Source: Sphagnum compactum
Lineage: Eukaryota > Bryophyta > Sphagnopsida > Sphagnales
Direction of reading: 5' to 3'
Assembly: GCA_965153455.1 (NCBI GenBank)
Contig: OZ234493.1
Span: forward strand, 30,494,213-30,558,212
DNA length: 64,000 bases
The notes beneath the pieces are model-generated. The model made no database searches, was not told where the DNA came from, and was given only the letters and a program-made list of their open reading frames with translations. The position numbers and the translations under genes were made by a program. How positions within the stretch are numbered: position 1 is the first letter of the stretch; each line of letters begins with the position of its first letter. Shown piece after piece: positions 14,761 through 24,168 of this stretch.

Positions 14761-17700
14761 TGATCCATGTTTAGTTGATGCACATTCAATTTTACATGTT
14801 CTAACATGCATCAAAGCTAGCTCGATTCACAATTGTCTATTGTTTTGCACATGACATAGTAAGTAAGATTTAATGTTAAATTGGAATCCCCCTTTGAGGC
14901 AAAAATAACATGTATAAAAATTCTTGACCTCCATACATTTTTGTAACATGCTAGATTTCTATACATTTTGCAAGTCATCTTTTGGTGCCAACTTTGACTA
15001 TTTACATAATATGTATATCTAGATTATGCAAGAAAAACAATGAATGAAAAAATTGTTAACATATCAAAAAATGATGATATGAAAACATAATTGCAAGTAA
15101 TGTGGTGTTTGTAGGAAAAACTTAGCAACTTGATAAGGAAGGATATTTATAGTAAAATATTTGTGTTTGATAAAATAACTTGACATTATTCTTAAATGTT
15201 CTCAAATTAATGTAAAACAATTAAATTCATTTTTTCCAATCAATACAATAGAAACCTTTTGAATGTTCAAATTGCCGAATAGCGATTTTCTTGGTAGTAA
15301 AATATAACCTTCTAACATATACTTGTTATTTAGTTTCCAAGATAATATACACATTATAACATTTTTATCCCATTTTACACAAATTGAAATTCAAGGATAG
15401 CTTTAAGGATGTTTCCCAACCATTAAACATTTGGGAAATGTGTTTTGATGCAATTTATGTAGCAATGCCAATTTTTAAATCTAAAATCAAATTAGAAATC
15501 AAAACAAACATACCTTCAAGCATATATTGATATATGTTTTCACCATTACACCACATACCAAGAGTGGGTGCGCTAGGTTAATTGTTAAAGATGTGAGGAA
15601 TGTCCAATAGAAATCAATTTCTGAGGTTGGGAAAATGTCAAAATAGTGCATACAAAACCCCATGAAATACATCGATAGCTAATTCAAGGTGTTGAGATAT
15701 ATACATTTAGTTGTGTAAAAAGTAATTTACTTGATTCTTGATGCAAGCAACTTTTTCTTAATGTGCACAATGATATTATCAAATATTTTTGACATGCATC
15801 ATAATTTTTTTTCCTAATAGCTTGAAATTTGAATATAATTATTGTCATAGGCATGAAACTACCACAAGCACTAGATTTCCAATGTACACAAAGACTATGA
15901 CAAACTTTTATAAATCAAGCCTAAACATAATGCAAACATATTTAAAAACTTGAATGTGAACAAGGACACAAATATATGCAAAGATGTATCAAAATGGCAT
16001 TTTATGGGATGAATCACAAAAGTAATGACTTTTGGATGAAAAATGTATGTTATGGATGGACTTCATCCATGAAGGACAAACTAAATGTGAGATCTAAACA
16101 ATGGGATTATTTGATGTCATTATCATAATTTTCGTAAACTTGAAAAAGGATATAGTGCAAACTTGGATGTAAACTTGATTAGGGTTCAAATTTTGTGTGA
16201 TGAACTCTGAAAAGGAAATGTTTTATATGGTCAAGAAGATTCCCATTTAAACACTTCAAACAATTTGAATATGGATGATTCGAAACTTACATCCCAATGA
16301 TTTTTTTTTGGGTGGCCAATTTTCGTCAAACAATTACCGCTTTTGTGAAGTTATTTTACTCCGAGAAACGTGTTTTTTTTTCCATCAAACATTCACCACT
16401 TTTGTAAAATTATGAAATTGAGATGTTTTTTTCAACCTAGCTACCCCCAACAATTGTTGGTTTATAATTTCACAAGCATTTCCCAAATGGATTAAAATTT
16501 TTATAATCCACAAATAACATTTAATGGTAGCATTTGGAGGCGTAAACGGAACTTTTTGAAGGAGATAAACTAGAAACACTATAGCTTCTCCATGACATCC
16601 CGCAACCCCAACATAGATTTTGGAACATGTAATAGGAATTTATACATAAATAAAATATTTTCATTTGATAGTTCATGTGGTTATGCTTGTCCTAAATAGA
16701 TGAATTTTGGTCATGAGTGTCACTTTTCATGTGTAATTGATTTCACCATAATCATCCATGGACATCCATTTTCAATCACAATGGATGGAATTCATCCATC
16801 ACCATCTTTTTCATCCAAAAGAATATTTAGGGAGATGATATTCAAGAAGATTTCTTGGCTTTTGAAATTTATGGGTTTTTTATGTTTATATAGAAGCTTC
16901 ATTTGAATCGATTCCTAAAAAAGGACAAGTAGGTATATAGTGTATATATATCTTAGTAGTTTTCCATTCATTATTTGTAGTCTATTGAAAATTAATATTA
17001 TACATGACCTACATCATAGTTTTTTTCTTTTTTTTTTCTCCCAAAGGTTTTCAAGTCATGAATATATATTCAGTTTGGGTACATCTTTACATACAACCTC
17101 ATGCATGTTCATGTTTTTTTTCTTGGTAAAAGTTATATTTAAAAAATATATTTTGTTATAACTTGTCATCGCCACGTGCCCATTAGAAAGACTTTTGGTC
17201 GCAATAGTTTCATGCGGGCCATACCATCATATGATTGTGAATGCAATGCAATAACACATATGTGACTTGTTTTAATCAAACATATTGTGAACTCATTGCC
17301 ATGAACAAATTTCAAAGTTTTAAACATTTATGTGGTTGGGCCATTTTGCCACTTATGGGATAATGGGGGTAAAAACTAACATGAAAATGTTGAAGGTAAT
17401 TTCTTTTGAAGGTTTGTTTGTAGGTGAGGAAATAGGTTTGTAGAGAGGAAGGAGGGAAGTATGTAGCCCGACCTAGTAGGAAAGGAAGGAGGTTTGTAGG
17501 GGGAAGGAAATGGGCTTGTAGGCTTCAACAACAAGAACAATTATATGTGTCGATGATGGCAATCTTCATACATGAATGCGATTTCATCATATTGTGATTT
17601 TCATTCGTCTAGTAAATATATTGGACATAAATTTATCCATGTGAACCATTTCACCCATATGGATGAGCACATGAGTTTGGTCAATTAGAACCATGAACAT

Positions 17701-19129
17701 AATTTCATTAACTATCAAGTTTTATCCATAAAAATAATTACATGCGTGAAATTTCATTCATGACATACTTTTTTATTCTGCAAAATACAATTCATTTATA
17801 CAAAAAAATCCATCCAAAATTTAATTTCATTGATGTGATCACATTCAATTGCAAACAATTGTCATCTGTACTCAACTTCATCCATGAACAATATTTCACA
17901 CATAATTGGGCGTATTTCATTGCTTGATATGGGGTCTTTGTTTTCTACCCGATAATATTTTCACCCTCTCACTTTCCCCTTGCCCTTATCATTTGCCCCT
18001 TGTCCCACCTTCCCCATCTCCCTTCTACATGTGCCTACTTCCCCATCCCAAAATTGTCCCTTGCATGTCCATTTATGTTCACATGTCTTTGCAATATCAT
18101 CATTGTCAAATCCCATGTTATTTGCCCAAATCCCATGATATTCATGTTGAAAGAGTGCAGGCCCATACATTAAATATGACGGTTTAAAGAAAATATAATC
18201 TAGTTCATTATTTGTTGATTCCAAATGAGAATGGGTGTCAATTTAACTAAAAATAAATGCAAGGAACCATTAACAAATGACATGAACTTCCACCAACCAA
18301 TATAATGCCCCCAACAAAATTTTGTGGTTTGAATCCCAACGTGTATGCATATGTTTATAGTGATGTATGTGTTATTTAACAACCATTAACGTATGCTAGT
18401 TATGAAAACTTGTAAATATGAATATGAGCATTTTCACCATTAAATATTTCATATTGGTGCTTGAATTCACCTTTTTTGAGCGAATGAAGCTTGGTTTTGA
18501 TCCTCATGTTTGGTCAATGGTGTTTCTTCACTAAATTCAATTTGTTTTTTTTATTGGCTTCACATGTGTTAAATTTGGATTTGTAGATGATATATTCTTG
18601 CTTGTCCAAATCATATGTCTTTGTTGTTTGAAGCATTGCTTAAGACATCCCATAAACTTACTTTCTTTAAATCTTGTGATATTTTTACATTTTATGTACT
18701 TGAAAACCCAATTGCATTGTCTAGTGAGTTACTTTTTCAAGGATTGAATTTTTTCAAAACTTAATTGATTGTTATGTACATGTGGCCATAATATGTTTCC
18801 AATGAATGTGCAAAGTAGAGAAAGATTGCTCTTATGTGCCTACATTTTAAAACCATGCAATGCATACCATGGTCATTCACCTCAAATTTTTGGTCCATTT
18901 TGAAAGTTTCATGTAGTGTTTGATTGCAAAAATCCTAATCAATTTGCTATCATTATTTTGCATTAAAAAAATAAAATTCAATGCTTTTATACTAGGTAGC
19001 TCCTTGGAATCCACCCATTGTCATTTTGAACACAATAATTGAAAATGTAAAGCAATGGCAAAAACATTTCAGTATACCCAAAGGGAAAGGTTCTAAAGTG
19101 AGCAAAATCCATCTCCCTCTCCCCTTAAT
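14761..19129. other. AT-rich intergenic DNA, no gene seen
   Basis: Short open frames only, all of low complexity. TCATCCAT/ATGGATGA words recur around 16,000-16,800 and 17,640-17,900. AGGAAGGAGG-type purine tracts occur near 17,430-17,510. Confidence 0.5.
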
Positions 19130-19260
19130 TTTTTCTCTTATGATCTCATATAGTTCCCAATACTTATTTATGTTAATATCAAATTTGATTTTAATATAGA
19201 TAACATGGACATCAAAAGACACATGTTAATTTGCCTTTTCATCATACCCATGTAAGTGGG
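19130..19260 (+). repeat. Diverged direct repeat, copy 1
   Basis: This segment aligns with 20,075-20,205 in the same orientation. Shared landmarks are ATTTATGTtAATAT, ACATGGACATcAAAAGACACA, and a following CATa-CCATGT--GTGGG.AGGG segment. The copies are about 945 bp apart. Confidence 0.6.
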
Positions 19261-19532
19261 TAGGGAAAAGTAGTGAAGCATGCATGTAAAGAGATAGATA
19301 TGAATAATACATACAAACGTTTGTATATAGAACCCCATGGTCGAGAAAAAACTCTAGATTTATGAAATGCATTTTAATATGGGACTAGGTGGTAGTGAAG
19401 TCTAGTTTTGCAATTTGAGAATGTCCCAAAGCGTGAGCTCTAACCATCATAAAACACAAAATGAATATTTTCATAAACATAAACATATGTAAATCATGAG
19501 GCATACGATGAGAAGCATGCTTATGCCTACTA

Positions 19533-19815
19533 CTCAAAGAATGGGATGGATGCCTAGTACAACTAATTGAAGGGTTATGTGAGAAGGATGTTAGGTCTAC
19601 TATTAGGCGAGAAGGATGTTATGCCTACTAAGTGTAGTCATTTAAAGATGTTATGTCTACTAGGCCCTTACACATAGTAGGTGTAACATGCTTGCCATGT
19701 AACATCCTTCAATAGTTACACCTAGTAAGCATAACATCCCTCCCATTCTTTAAAGGGTATTGTAAAAGCTTAACATCATTAAGGAGTTACAACTAGCGAG
19801 GGTAACATCTTTCTC
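19533..19815. repeat. Fold-back cluster of GGATGTTATGCCTACTA repeats
   Basis: Several copies of GGATGTTATGcCTACTA in direct orientation (from about 19,586, 19,613 and 19,646) are followed by the same word inverted (TAGTAAGCATAACATCC at about 19,723 and a relative at 19,676). The best stem, 19,613-19,635 against 19,717-19,739, pairs at about 20 of 22 positions. An outer pair, AAAGAATGGGA against TCCCATTCTTT, extends it. The strand could fold into a multi-armed hairpin. There is no coding signal. Confidence 0.65.
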
Positions 19816-19901
19816 TCTTGACCTTTAAACATCATGGCAAGTTTGCACGCCCAAACTTTTGTTTGATTCTTATGGTCATGCCAAAGAAAGGATGATATTG
19901 T

Positions 19902-20475
19902 TACATATATTTTCACTGCTCCTACCTGAACAGTCATTGTAATTAGTCTTGAACCTTGTGCATTAAATGCTGAGTTTTCAGCATTTCATATTGAGATATA
20001 ATAAAATTTGAGCTCTGTGTTATTGTTGCGCACTGCCAGTGACGATCAACTATTTTATTGTTTCCTAACATTTTCATATGGTTTTTCAATAATTCATCAT
20101 TATTTATGTCAATATGAAACTTAATTTGAATTAATACATATAATTTCATGGACATGAAAAGACACAACTGTTTTTTCATATCCATGTTGGTGGGACAGGG
20201 GAAAAGAGTGAGATAGTTCTAAAATGGAAATAATTATTAGGAAAAGTGAGAGATAGTTATTCAGAAAGTTAGTAGGAAAAGGAAGCACTTATTAAAAAAA
20301 AGAAAAGAAATAGTCAGGCTTGAAAATGAGGTTAGTTATTTTTGAAATTCTCATTGGAACGGTCCTTGACAACCATTCGAAGGACGGATTCCCAAAAAAA
20401 ATTCACATCATACATACGAGTTCTGATTACTCGTCGGTGAAATTTCCTTACTTTGCAGATATCACTGAAAGAGCG
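19902..20475 (+). repeat. Dispersed repeat, copy 1 (interrupted)
   Basis: Two blocks here, 19,902-19,988 and 20,437-20,475, match the inverse of 46,681-46,763 and 46,628-46,665. In the second copy the two blocks are only about 15 bp apart, but here about 450 bp separate them, so this copy carries an insertion or the other a deletion. Landmarks are GCATTAAATGCTGAG and AATTTCCTTACTTTG. The intervening sequence contains the second copy of the 19,130 direct repeat (20,075-20,205). Confidence 0.6.
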
Positions 20476-20631
20476 AACAGGATTTTAATAGGGGTGAAAT
20501 CCAGCCCAAAGACAGGGTGAATTTTTAGGGATAACTCTGATAAACAGAATAAAAAAAGTATGAAAATTCTCCTGAAACAAAATTACTGAAACAGAGAGAA
20601 TTCAGGGGGCCATGAGGAGACCTGAACAAGT

Positions 20632-20665
20632 TGATGGATGGATGGATGAATGAATGAATGAATGA
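20632..20665. repeat. (GATG)n(AATG)n microsatellite
   Basis: A compound run of GATG units followed by GAAT/AATG units. Short neighbouring open frames on both strands derive from it. Confidence 0.8.
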
Positions 20666-21141
20666 TAACTTATTGATAAGCCAAAATTGGATCCTGTCAG
20701 AGACCATTCCACGAGACTACCCATTTGTTCGGCTGACCATGTCAAACAAACGGGTATGTCGTGTACGTAACTTATGTGCATCATGTCGTCACGACATCCA
20801 CAAAGTTTCAATGAGGGGGTGTATAAATAAGGTTGTGCTTTGTTTCAGACACTTTGCTGGCTTCCGGACAGGTGAAATGATTAGGTACATCGTAATTTAA
20901 GAGATGCCCGGGGCAGAAGAAGGGGTGGGAGTAAGTTAACCTTTTTTTAAATTTTTTTTTTATAAAGACCCTAGTCTCTAGCCAGCCAAATGGATGATAT
21001 TTGGATGAAGTCAATAGTGTAGTATTTTTTGCCCTAAAAAAAAAAAGCCCATAAATAGTGTGTTTTGTGTGTGTGTTTTTTTGGGCGAATTTTCGCAACC
21101 TGGCGACAAAATTAAAAAAAAAAGGGCTGGCGAAAAGGTGG

Positions 21142-21275
21142 GTGATCATCCATAAGATATTTTAGCCAAATCTGGCTATTTAAAAAAATTAAAGTAAAAT
21201 ATTAGTGTATCTTTGTATATATTTTTGGCTACCTTACTAAAATTAAACATAAAAATCTGGCATTTGTGGGTGGGG
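21142..21275 (+). repeat. GATCATCCAT dispersed repeat, copy 1
   Basis: Begins GTGATCATCCATAAG, continues to TTAGCCAAATCTGGCTA, then about 60 bp of AT-rich DNA, TTTTGGCTACCTTACT and AATCTGGCATTTG. The same order of landmarks occurs at 23,353, and in reduced form at 47,541 and 54,061. It behaves as a short non-coding mobile repeat of unknown class. Confidence 0.55.
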
Positions 21276-21465
21276 AAATTGGGCAACTGGGAAACCCAAT
21301 AAACACTAATTTTGTTTGTGGGGACCATTTTAAAAAAATTGCCAACATTTTGAGTGTTTATCCACATTCAAGATGGTGTAAAGTTTATTCTTAATTCCCA
21401 GCCATAAACATGAAAAATGGAATAATATGAAATTTTTATATATCCAAATATGAGGGAGAATTTTT

Positions 21466-21774
21466 TAAATTAAAAATTAGCTTAATTTTAAAAAAAAAAC
21501 ATGTTAATTTCTTGAAATAATTTTAACATATTCAAAATCAAATAACGCATATTTATATTTGTATGAAATTACATGTAAACATGTGTGTATGAAATTGAAA
21601 AGACACAAAGATTCAATTTGTTTTGAAAGGACACAATGATTTCAAAAAAAAAATGGAAAAAAATTAAAGAGATTTGGTTTTTTTTTTTTTTTTTTTTTTC
21701 CAATATTTTAAGATCCATAAGGACATTTTAAAACATTACAACTTGTAAAATGTTTATAATTTAAAAATTCCGGT
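21466..21774 (+). repeat. ~300-bp direct duplication, copy 1
   Basis: Aligns collinearly with 22,188-22,490. Shared words in order include ACATGTTAAT, ATATTCAAA, GTATGAAATTACATG, GAAATTGAAAAGACACAAAG, ATTAAAGAGATTT and GATCCATAAGGACATTTT. This copy contains a 22-base T run at 21,678-21,699 that the other lacks. Non-coding; probably a segmental duplication or two copies of one mobile repeat. Confidence 0.85.
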
Positions 21775-22187
21775 TTGAAATCAACCTATAATAAATTTGT
21801 AGTTTAGAATTTGTCTTTTCTAACAACCTATGACTATAGCCCATCCCACCTAAATTAACTCCGATGAAATCATTTATTTCATCACTTTGTGAATAACAAT
21901 GTTTAGAAATTGAAAGAGGGGTTGAGGGATAAATAAATAAATGACAAAAAATGACCAAAAATTAAATAAGACTTTACATTTGAAAACTTTGTTGTTTTCA
22001 GATATACATAGGGGATTCAAATTGTACAAAATATTGTCCAATTATCATCCAAGGGAAGATTTAATTCGTCATCCATGTTTGTAATTCATTGAAATTTTGG
22101 AAGCAATTATTAGGGTGGATAAGCATCAAATCAACTAAGCAATTGGGGATTAAATCCTTGAAATAGGTATTTAAAAAAGAAATTTTT

Positions 22188-22490
22188 TATTAAAAACTAG
22201 CTTATTAATCTCAAAGAAAAAAAAAAGACATGTTAATCTCTAAAAATAATTTTCAACATATTCAAATGAAATAACACATATTCACATTTGTATGAAATTA
22301 CATGAAAAAAAAACATGTGTATGAAATTGAAAAGACACAAAGATTCAAATTTTCTTTTGAAAGAATGCAAAAAGACTTCAAAAAAACATTGAAAAAATTA
22401 AAGAGATTTTAATTTTTCTTTTAATATCTTAGGATCCATAAGGACATTTTAAAACATTACAACTCATAAAATGTTTATTTTAAGAAAATT
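22188..22490 (+). repeat. ~300-bp direct duplication, copy 2
   Basis: Second copy of the block at 21,466-21,774, in the same orientation and about 720 bp downstream. It differs by small indels in A and T runs and scattered substitutions. A (CAACT)n microsatellite follows at about 22,505-22,526. Confidence 0.85.
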
Positions 22491-22985
22491 AATTTGGGTT
22501 TTGTCAACTCAACTCAACTCAACTCGTAAGTTTCACAATGTAGGCAACATCCATCCACCAAATGCAAAAAACTTTGTTGAACAATGCATGCAATTTGTTC
22601 ACAAAGTACATAGATTCGGGGGTTATTGAGGATATAGAAAATCTCTCCGCCCCTTTTGCGAGTACGTTGTGAATAATAATGGAGCTAACAAAGACAACTC
22701 GTTTGAAGCATGGTCTGGCAACAAATGTGTGAATTCTCAAACTAAACTAAAAGTCATTGTGGTTTGCCTACAAATTCCACCCAATCTCTCCAAATCGACG
22801 GGTCAATTGATGCCAAAATCCTAAGAAACAAAAAGAAACATACGTAATAAAACTCTCTTTCTCAAGTGTGTACGTTAGTACCTTAAATGGGGGGGGGGGG
22901 GCCTTTTGCAAGTTCCTTTGTCAAGTTTGAAACAATTCGAAAGCTCAAAGAAGAAGTACTTTAAAAAGCGGCTATTGCAAATCAA

Positions 22986-23113
22986 ATGGTGTCGAAAATG
23001 TTTTGGCTATTGGTTTTGTCCATTGCCGACGAGGACTTTTTTCATAACCCGATCTTTGAACGGACGTCTCATCAACTACTGGCTAGCACACCGGGGGAGT
23101 GTGTTGAACGCGT
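22986..23113 (+). mobile_element. Possible 3' end of a copia-type element
   Basis: The string CGGGGGAGTGTGTTGAA at about 23,091-23,107 resembles the polypurine tract and LTR start (GGGGAGTGTTG) common at the 3' end of plant copia elements. The 100 bp before it are open in the + direction and less AT-rich than the surroundings. I cannot identify a protein domain in so short a piece, so the call rests mainly on the polypurine-like motif. Confidence 0.25.
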
Positions 23114-23232
23114 GGCTCGGAAATACCATAAAATATTTTATGATATTATATATTATATATTTTATATCATAAAATATCATAAAATATTTTATGCTCCAAC
23201 AAAATACCATAAAATATTTTATCATAAAATAT
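23114..23232. repeat. Clustered AT-rich palindromes
   Basis: The 16-bp perfect palindrome CATAAAATATTTTATG occurs near 23,127 and again near 23,175. A shortened form near 23,210 and related ATATCATAAAATATCAT words lie between and after them. The segment could extrude cruciforms or unwind easily. It sits about 1 kb upstream of the MCTP start codon. Confidence 0.7.
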
Positions 23233-23352
23233 TTGTGCACAATTTTGTTGATGGGAAGCTGTTTTTAAAAAATAAAATAAAATAAAAAAACCTCTTCAGA
23301 ATAAGAATCAAATATGTTTTTTTGGGTAATTTTTCTGTGATATAACCTAGTT

Positions 23353-23480
23353 GGTGATCATCCATAGGAAGAGATAGCCAAATTTGGCTATACATTAAAT
23401 GTGTATTTAAAAAAAGAAATAATCCTTTCTCCTTTCTGTAATTTTTAGCCACTTACTTGAACCAAATATGGAAATCTGGG
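23353..23480 (+). repeat. GATCATCCAT dispersed repeat, copy 2
   Basis: GGTGATCATCCATAGGAAGA is followed by the perfect palindrome TAGCCAAATTTGGCTA, then TTTTTAGCCACTTACTTGAA and AAATCTGGGATCTG. It matches copy 1 at 21,142 landmark for landmark and lies roughly 700-800 bp upstream of the MCTP start codon. Confidence 0.6.
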
Positions 23481-23540
23481 ATCTGAAAATCTCAAAAAAC
23501 ACATAATTTTAGCACATTTAATTTTTAATATAAATTTTTG

Positions 23541-23580
23541 GATATATATATATATATATATATCGCCATATATATATAGA
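23541..23580. repeat. (TA)n tract
   Basis: Eleven or so TA units, interrupted by CGCC and resumed. Together with the palindromes upstream it makes an easily melted stretch in the MCTP 5' flank. Confidence 0.75.
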
Positions 23581-23718
23581 GCCAACCAGAAAAAAGGGCT
23601 GGAAAGAAACAAATAATAAAACCCTTATTGGAGAAAAATAAATACGGTACCCTAGCGAAGAAGGCCTCAAAATAAAACCAAAAGGAAAAAAAAAGAAAAA
23701 TCCTTAGAGAGAATTTAT

Positions 23719-23825
23719 TAACCCCCCCCCCCCTCGAGTGCCAACGGACGGTCCACGGTTCGACCCCCTCGGTCCCTGTCTGCAGCTGGCTGAGCTCCAA
23801 TCAAAAGGGGAGGGGGGGGGGGTCA
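23719..23825. repeat. C-run / G-run pair enclosing a tRNA box-B-like motif
   Basis: A run of about 13 C (from 23,720) and a run of about 11 G (to 23,822) flank roughly 80 bp of balanced composition. That insert contains GGTTCGACCCC (about 23,758-23,768), which resembles the pol III box B found in tRNAs and tRNA-derived SINEs. No complete cloverleaf or obvious box A was found. The C and G runs could pair with each other into a hairpin in the antisense or sense transcript. Confidence 0.45.
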
Positions 23826-24056
23826 GGCAGGTCCAGACAGTAATAATAATGAAGGCCAAATAGGGTGGGATGGGGGCGGGGGAGACCCATTGTCTCTCGT
23901 ACAATTTCATCATTGTCTTCCTGGGCCTGTGTCTTCTGTGTGTTTTTTTTTTGTTGCAGGGCGCTGTTGCGAGGGAGACACCAGCTGCTGCTTCTTCTTC
24001 CGCCGCGAGAGAGAAGCAGACGCAGAGAAACACAGAAATACAAGTGAGACAGAGAC

Positions 24057-24057
<1 letters not shown>

Positions 24058-24098
<41 letters not shown>
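24058..24098 (+). repeat. (GA)n tract in the MCTP 5' leader
   Basis: About 19 uninterrupted AG units end about 70 bp before the MCTP start codon. GA/CT tracts are common in plant 5' leaders and core promoters and can bind GAGA-binding (BBR/BPC) factors, so a role in MCTP expression is plausible but inferred. Confidence 0.6.
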
Positions 24099-24103
<5 letters not shown>

Positions 24104-24168
24104 ATAGAGAAAATCGTTTTGCAGTGAGAAGAGAAGGTGAGTGAACAAGATTTGGGGACTTTACAGAT

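Noticed and set aside
18296-18345. GTTTGAATCCC-like word suggestive of a tRNA T-arm
   Set aside because: No acceptor stem, box A or cloverleaf could be built around it on either strand.
23870-24127. An 85-codon + strand open frame, and overlapping minus-strand frames of 109-115 codons, just upstream of the MCTP start
   Set aside because: They run through the G run, a T-rich stretch and the (GA)n tract and have low-complexity products. At most the + frame could act as an upstream ORF if transcription starts before 23,870.
24136-24163. Perfect donor-like GAAG/GTGAGT followed by TTTACAG just before the MCTP ATG, suggesting a leader intron
   Set aside because: The enclosed segment is only 28 bp, too short for a plant intron.
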